Of a DNA stretch of 64,000 bases, positions 63,641 to 64,000 are shown piece after piece; the first letter of the stretch is position 1, and every line of letters starts with the position of its first letter. The stretch comes from Labia minor. Its lineage: Eukaryota; Arthropoda; Insecta; Dermaptera; Spongiphoridae. The position numbers and the translations under genes are program-made. Under the pieces are notes generated by a model that worked only from the letters and a program-made list of their open reading frames with translations, did not search any database and had not been told where the DNA came from. The stretch lies in contig OY720348.1 of NCBI GenBank assembly GCA_963082975.1, positions 18,033,146-18,097,145 on the forward strand. The letters are read 5' to 3'.

Positions 63641-64000
63641 CTAATAATAAATGAAAAATATGATATTGACAAATAATAAACAATAAATTATAGATATAAG
63701 AAATGATGAAAAAAAAAGTTAAAGCGAAACTCTAGATAGAAATAGAAATATTATTAATAGAATAAAAGACTAGAAAACAATTAAATAATAGAGATAGAAG
63801 AAGCATAATAACATGTGAATTTTCATCTGAATCAATGCACCTTGTATAGTAAAGATATAACATAATTCATAAATTTTAATTGTGAAATATTTTTATTTAT
63901 TTGTATTTAGTTAAAAAATATAAAATTAAAATTACTTTTATCATTCAAAAAAGAAACATAATTGATTCATTTTAATAAATTAATGTATTCCTTCATTAAT
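63641..64000 (-). other. NKAP intron, running off the window
   Basis: Starts (on the minus strand side) at the acceptor TTATTATTAG before 63640. A/T-rich, no further exon seen. Confidence 0.6.

Overview
This is a very AT-rich, repeat-filled stretch of an animal nuclear genome, almost certainly an arthropod and most likely an insect. The pointers are a pyrokinin/CAPA-type neuropeptide receptor exon, short U2-type introns with GT..AG ends, mariner/Tc1/pogo/hAT remnants, a tRNA-derived SINE, and many DINE-1/HINE-like non-autonomous rolling-circle elements. No bacterial, viral or CRISPR content was recognised. The species cannot be named from the sequence. Very AT-rich parasitoid wasps are one possibility, but that is a guess.

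Three host genes are supported, all on the minus strand. (1) At 2638-3115 lies one exon of a pyrokinin-receptor-like GPCR: 5' UTR, start codon, TM1-TM3, then a splice donor inside the E/R/Y motif. Its later exons lie beyond the left edge. (2) At 57052-61067 lies a complete seven-exon gene for the mitochondrial tRNA 2-thiouridylase TRMU/MnmA (382 codons, with phases that agree at every junction). (3) From 62737 to beyond the right edge lie the last three exons of NKAP, a nuclear RS-rich splicing and transcription protein. TRMU and NKAP are head-to-tail about 1.7 kb apart, and neither looks functionally tied to the receptor.

Between 3.1 and 57 kb no convincing protein gene was found. The space is filled by interspersed repeats in AT-rich DNA. 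Family A (about 600 bp, some 14 to 17 copies or pieces) has a palindromic 5' end, an arm of which recurs inverted just inside the 3' end, followed by a small terminal hairpin, with a CA/TG microsatellite in the body. Family C (one copy) has the same layout with unrelated sequence. Family D (three copies) has the inverted subterminal repeat and the 3' hairpin, and family B (six copies) has the 3' hairpin. I interpret all four as HINE/DINE-1-like Helentron derivatives. Other repeats are a tRNA-like SINE (five copies, two with clear target-site duplications), hAT-type MITEs, three mariner lineages, one Tc1-like and one pogo/Tigger-like MITE, a LINE 3' tail duplicated in tandem, and a near-perfect 49-bp-stem hairpin at 48.8 kb.

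A CpG-rich island at about 52.0-52.2 kb carries a strong minus-strand splice donor. It may be a first exon, conceivably the missing non-coding first exon of the receptor, in which case most of the window would be one repeat-loaded intron of about 49 kb. That is a hypothesis, not a demonstrated gene model.
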